Source: Candidatus Thiodiazotropha endoloripes | GTDB lineage: Bacteria; Pseudomonadota; Gammaproteobacteria; Chromatiales; Chromatiaceae | Length of the DNA stretch: 64,000 bases | Assembly (NCBI GenBank): GCA_001709035.1 | Contig: LVKA01000019.1 | Coordinates: 1-64,000 of the forward strand | Reading direction: 5' to 3' | Shown here: positions 62,334 through 64,000 of the stretch, in pieces | How the letters are laid out: each line of letters begins with the position of its first letter | How positions within the stretch are numbered: position 1 is the first letter of the stretch | Program-made: the position numbers and the translations under genes | Notes under the pieces: model-generated | Seen by the model: the letters and a program-made list of their open reading frames with translations, nothing else | Told to the model about the DNA's origin: nothing | Database searches by the model: none

Positions 62334-64000
62334 GTGCTACTCGATGGGATAGTTAATCGGCTCGACCGGCTGCGACTGCAGCTCTCCCGTCACGACGCGC
62401 TGCTGATCCTGTCGGTAATGGGGCTGCTGTGCGGTTTTCTTGCCGGTATGGTAATCGTGCTGTTTCGCCTGCTTGTGGAGTCTATCCAGGCATCCATGCT
62501 GCCTGGCGGTGAGGTGGAGAACTATGAAGCCCTGCCGCCGCTGATTCAGTTCGCCCTGCCGGTGATCGGGGGACTGCTGCTGGGCTTGATGTTCGTGCGT
62601 TTTTCCAAAGGACTCCATGTGCTGGGTATCGCGCGGGTCATGGAACGCCTGGTCTACCACCAGGGACACCTCTCCCTGCGCGGCTTGCTGCTGCAGTTTT
62701 TCGGCGCCGCAATCGCCATCATTACCGGCCACTCGGTAGGTAGAGAGGGCCCCCATGTATTTCTCGGCGCCGCCAGCGGTTCGCTGCTTGGCCAATATCT
62801 CTCACTGCCCAACAACAGCATTCGCATTCTGGTTGGTTGCGGGACTGCGGCCGGCATCTCCGCCTCTTTCGACACCCCGCTGGCCGGGGTGATCTTTGCC
62901 CTTGAAGTGGTGATGATGGAGTACACCCTGATCAGTTTCATACCCATCATGCTGGCTGCCGTCAGCGCCAACAGCCTCTCCCTGATGATGTTCGAGGGTG
63001 AGCGGGTATTCGACCTGGATATCATCCAGCTCGGCTCATTGCACGAACTGGCATTCATCCTGATGTTGGGACTGGCCGCCGGCACTGTCTCAGCGGCCTA
63101 TGTTCAACTGATTGAATTCATCTCCGACAAGAGTCAGAAAATGAGTATCTGGCTACGCAACCTGAGCGCCGGAGTACTGGTCGGTCTGTGCGCGCTGGTC
63201 GCACCCCAGATCATGGGCATTGGCTATGACACGGTTAACCAGATCTTGCTGGGTGAAATCGGCTTGAGCCTGCTGGCACTGCTGGTGGTGGCGAAGTTAA
63301 TCGCCACTGCAGCGAGTATCGGGTTGGGCATCCCGGGCGGCACCATCGGCCCTGCCCTGTTCATCGGCGCTGCACTCGGCGGGGTTTTTGCCCCGCTACC
63401 TTCTCTGCTGCTCGAAGGACCGGTATCCGACCCCGGCGTCTATGCCCTGATCGGTATGGGCGCCGTGATGGGCGCCGCACTGCAAGCCCCGCTGGCCGCC
63501 CTGACCACGGTGATTGAATTGACCCACAATCCGGAAATCATCATGCCCGGAATGCTGGCAATCGTGGTAGCCAGCCTGGTCAGCAGCGAAGTGTTCGGCA
63601 AATCCTCCATGTTTCACACCCTGCTGGAAGCCACAGGATTGAACTACCATACCGATCCGGTGATGCAGTCCCTGCGCCGGACCGGGGCGGCTGAATTCAT
63701 GAACCGCAGTTTTGTTCAGCTCGACGCAAGCCTGAGCCGGGAGGCGGCCAAGATGGCACTTAATCAGAAACCTGAATGGGTGCTGATCAATGGCCCTGAG
63801 GACGAGCTGGCCCTGATGCCCAGCGTCGAACTGTTACGCAACCTGGAACTGCAGAACGACAAAGAGATCGATCTGCTAAAAATCCCGGCAACCCGCTACC
63901 AGATGTCTCCCATCCGCATGCAGTCCACCCTGCAGGAGGCGCTGGAAATTTTGGACAACAGCAGTGCGGAAGCACTCTATATCGAATGGTTTGATGAGGC
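62334..64000 (+). CDS. voltage-gated chloride channel (ClC) family protein, cut by the window edge
   Basis: Starting at GTG 62334 (preceded by AGG), the frame stays open to the end of the window, so the C-terminus is missing. It is a ClC chloride channel or chloride/proton exchanger. The conserved motif GHSVGREGPHVFLGAASG holds the gating glutamate, and the third motif is PGGTIGPALFIGAALGG. The usual first motif GSGIP is not present and appears as LHVLGIARVME. Membrane segments such as GLLCGFLAGMVIVLF are seen. The last part (about residues 440-555) has no membrane segments and resembles a CBS domain (MSPIRMQSTLQEALEILDN). Confidence 0.88.
   Translation, partial: MLLDGIVNRLDRLRLQLSRHDALLILSVMGLLCGFLAGMVIVLFRLLVESIQASMLPGGEVENYEALPPLIQFALPVIGGLLLGLMFVRFSKGLHVLGIARVMERLVYHQGHLSLRGLLLQFFGAAIAIITGHSVGREGPHVFLGAASGSLLGQYLSLPNNSIRILVGCGTAAGISASFDTPLAGVIFALEVVMMEYTLISFIPIMLAAVSANSLSLMMFEGERVFDLDIIQLGSLHELAFILMLGLAAGTVSAAYVQLIEFISDKSQKMSIWLRNLSAGVLVGLCALVAPQIMGIGYDTVNQILLGEIGLSLLALLVVAKLIATAASIGLGIPGGTIGPALFIGAALGGVFAPLPSLLLEGPVSDPGVYALIGMGAVMGAALQAPLAALTTVIELTHNPEIIMPGMLAIVVASLVSSEVFGKSSMFHTLLEATGLNYHTDPVMQSLRRTGAAEFMNRSFVQLDASLSREAAKMALNQKPEWVLINGPEDELALMPSVELLRNLELQNDKEIDLLKIPATRYQMSPIRMQSTLQEALEILDNSSAEALYIEWFDE

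Noticed and set aside
62337-62795. 152-codon minus-strand frame over the ClC gene
   Set aside because: The opposite strand encodes a well-supported ClC channel that runs off the window; this is its shadow.

Overview
The window looks like a chromosomal segment from a gammaproteobacterium. The gene order petABC-sspA-sspB, the murA-hisG-hisD-hisC block near a DegS/AlgW-type protease, the pst-phoB-phoU locus, feoABC, argS next to an SPOR protein, and priA all fit the class. The coding style and the heme and rhodanese proteins suggest a Chromatiales-like sulfur oxidiser, but that placement is inference. Most of the window is moderately GC-rich. Two stretches (about 100-2400 and 55030-58500) are clearly more AT-rich and look acquired.

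Left end (1-2510): three small plus-strand genes (an unknown protein, a frameshifted HEAT-repeat lipoprotein and a DUF6869-like protein). Each is bounded by its own perfectly matched GTTRRRY-like / RYYYAAC-like pair, the layout of integron gene cassettes. At least one convincing attC-like folded site lies at 2305-2391. From 2555 to 9132 all genes are on the minus strand: small enzymes (SRPBCC, MOSC, histidine phosphatase, GNAT, VOC) and exported proteins (repeat lipoprotein, C39-like peptidase, EF-hand plus M23 peptidase).

9577-23617 is a cell-surface glycan locus. It holds a divergent set of GT4 glycosyltransferases, a GT9 heptosyltransferase-like enzyme, an O-antigen ligase-like membrane protein and a sulfotransferase. 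It is interrupted by a subtilase operon in which a stand-alone prodomain-like protein is encoded just upstream of a lipoprotein subtilase.

23891-37105 is conserved core: macrodomain protein, DUF3301, sspB-sspA, the cytochrome bc1 operon petABC, a Nif3-like protein, a single-PDZ DegS-type protease, an adenylate cyclase-PilZ fusion, and murA-hisG-hisD-hisC. 37184-45578 carries a fructosamine kinase, priA, a DUF4388-like protein, and a rhodanese / CxxCH-HAMP sensor pair. These are separated by long gaps holding two different families of palindromic MITE-like elements.

45579-51934 is the phosphate locus phoB-pstS-pstC-pstA-pstB-phoU (minus strand), with two Pho-box candidates and a terminator between pstS and pstC. 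It is followed by a PilZ protein, argS and an SPOR protein. An AT-rich stretch then holds a LuxR-type regulator, an unknown exported protein and an OMPLA-like outer-membrane phospholipase. The window ends with feoA-feoB-feoC behind a Fur box, a methyltransferase, and a ClC chloride channel cut by the window edge. No rRNA, tRNA or CRISPR array was seen.
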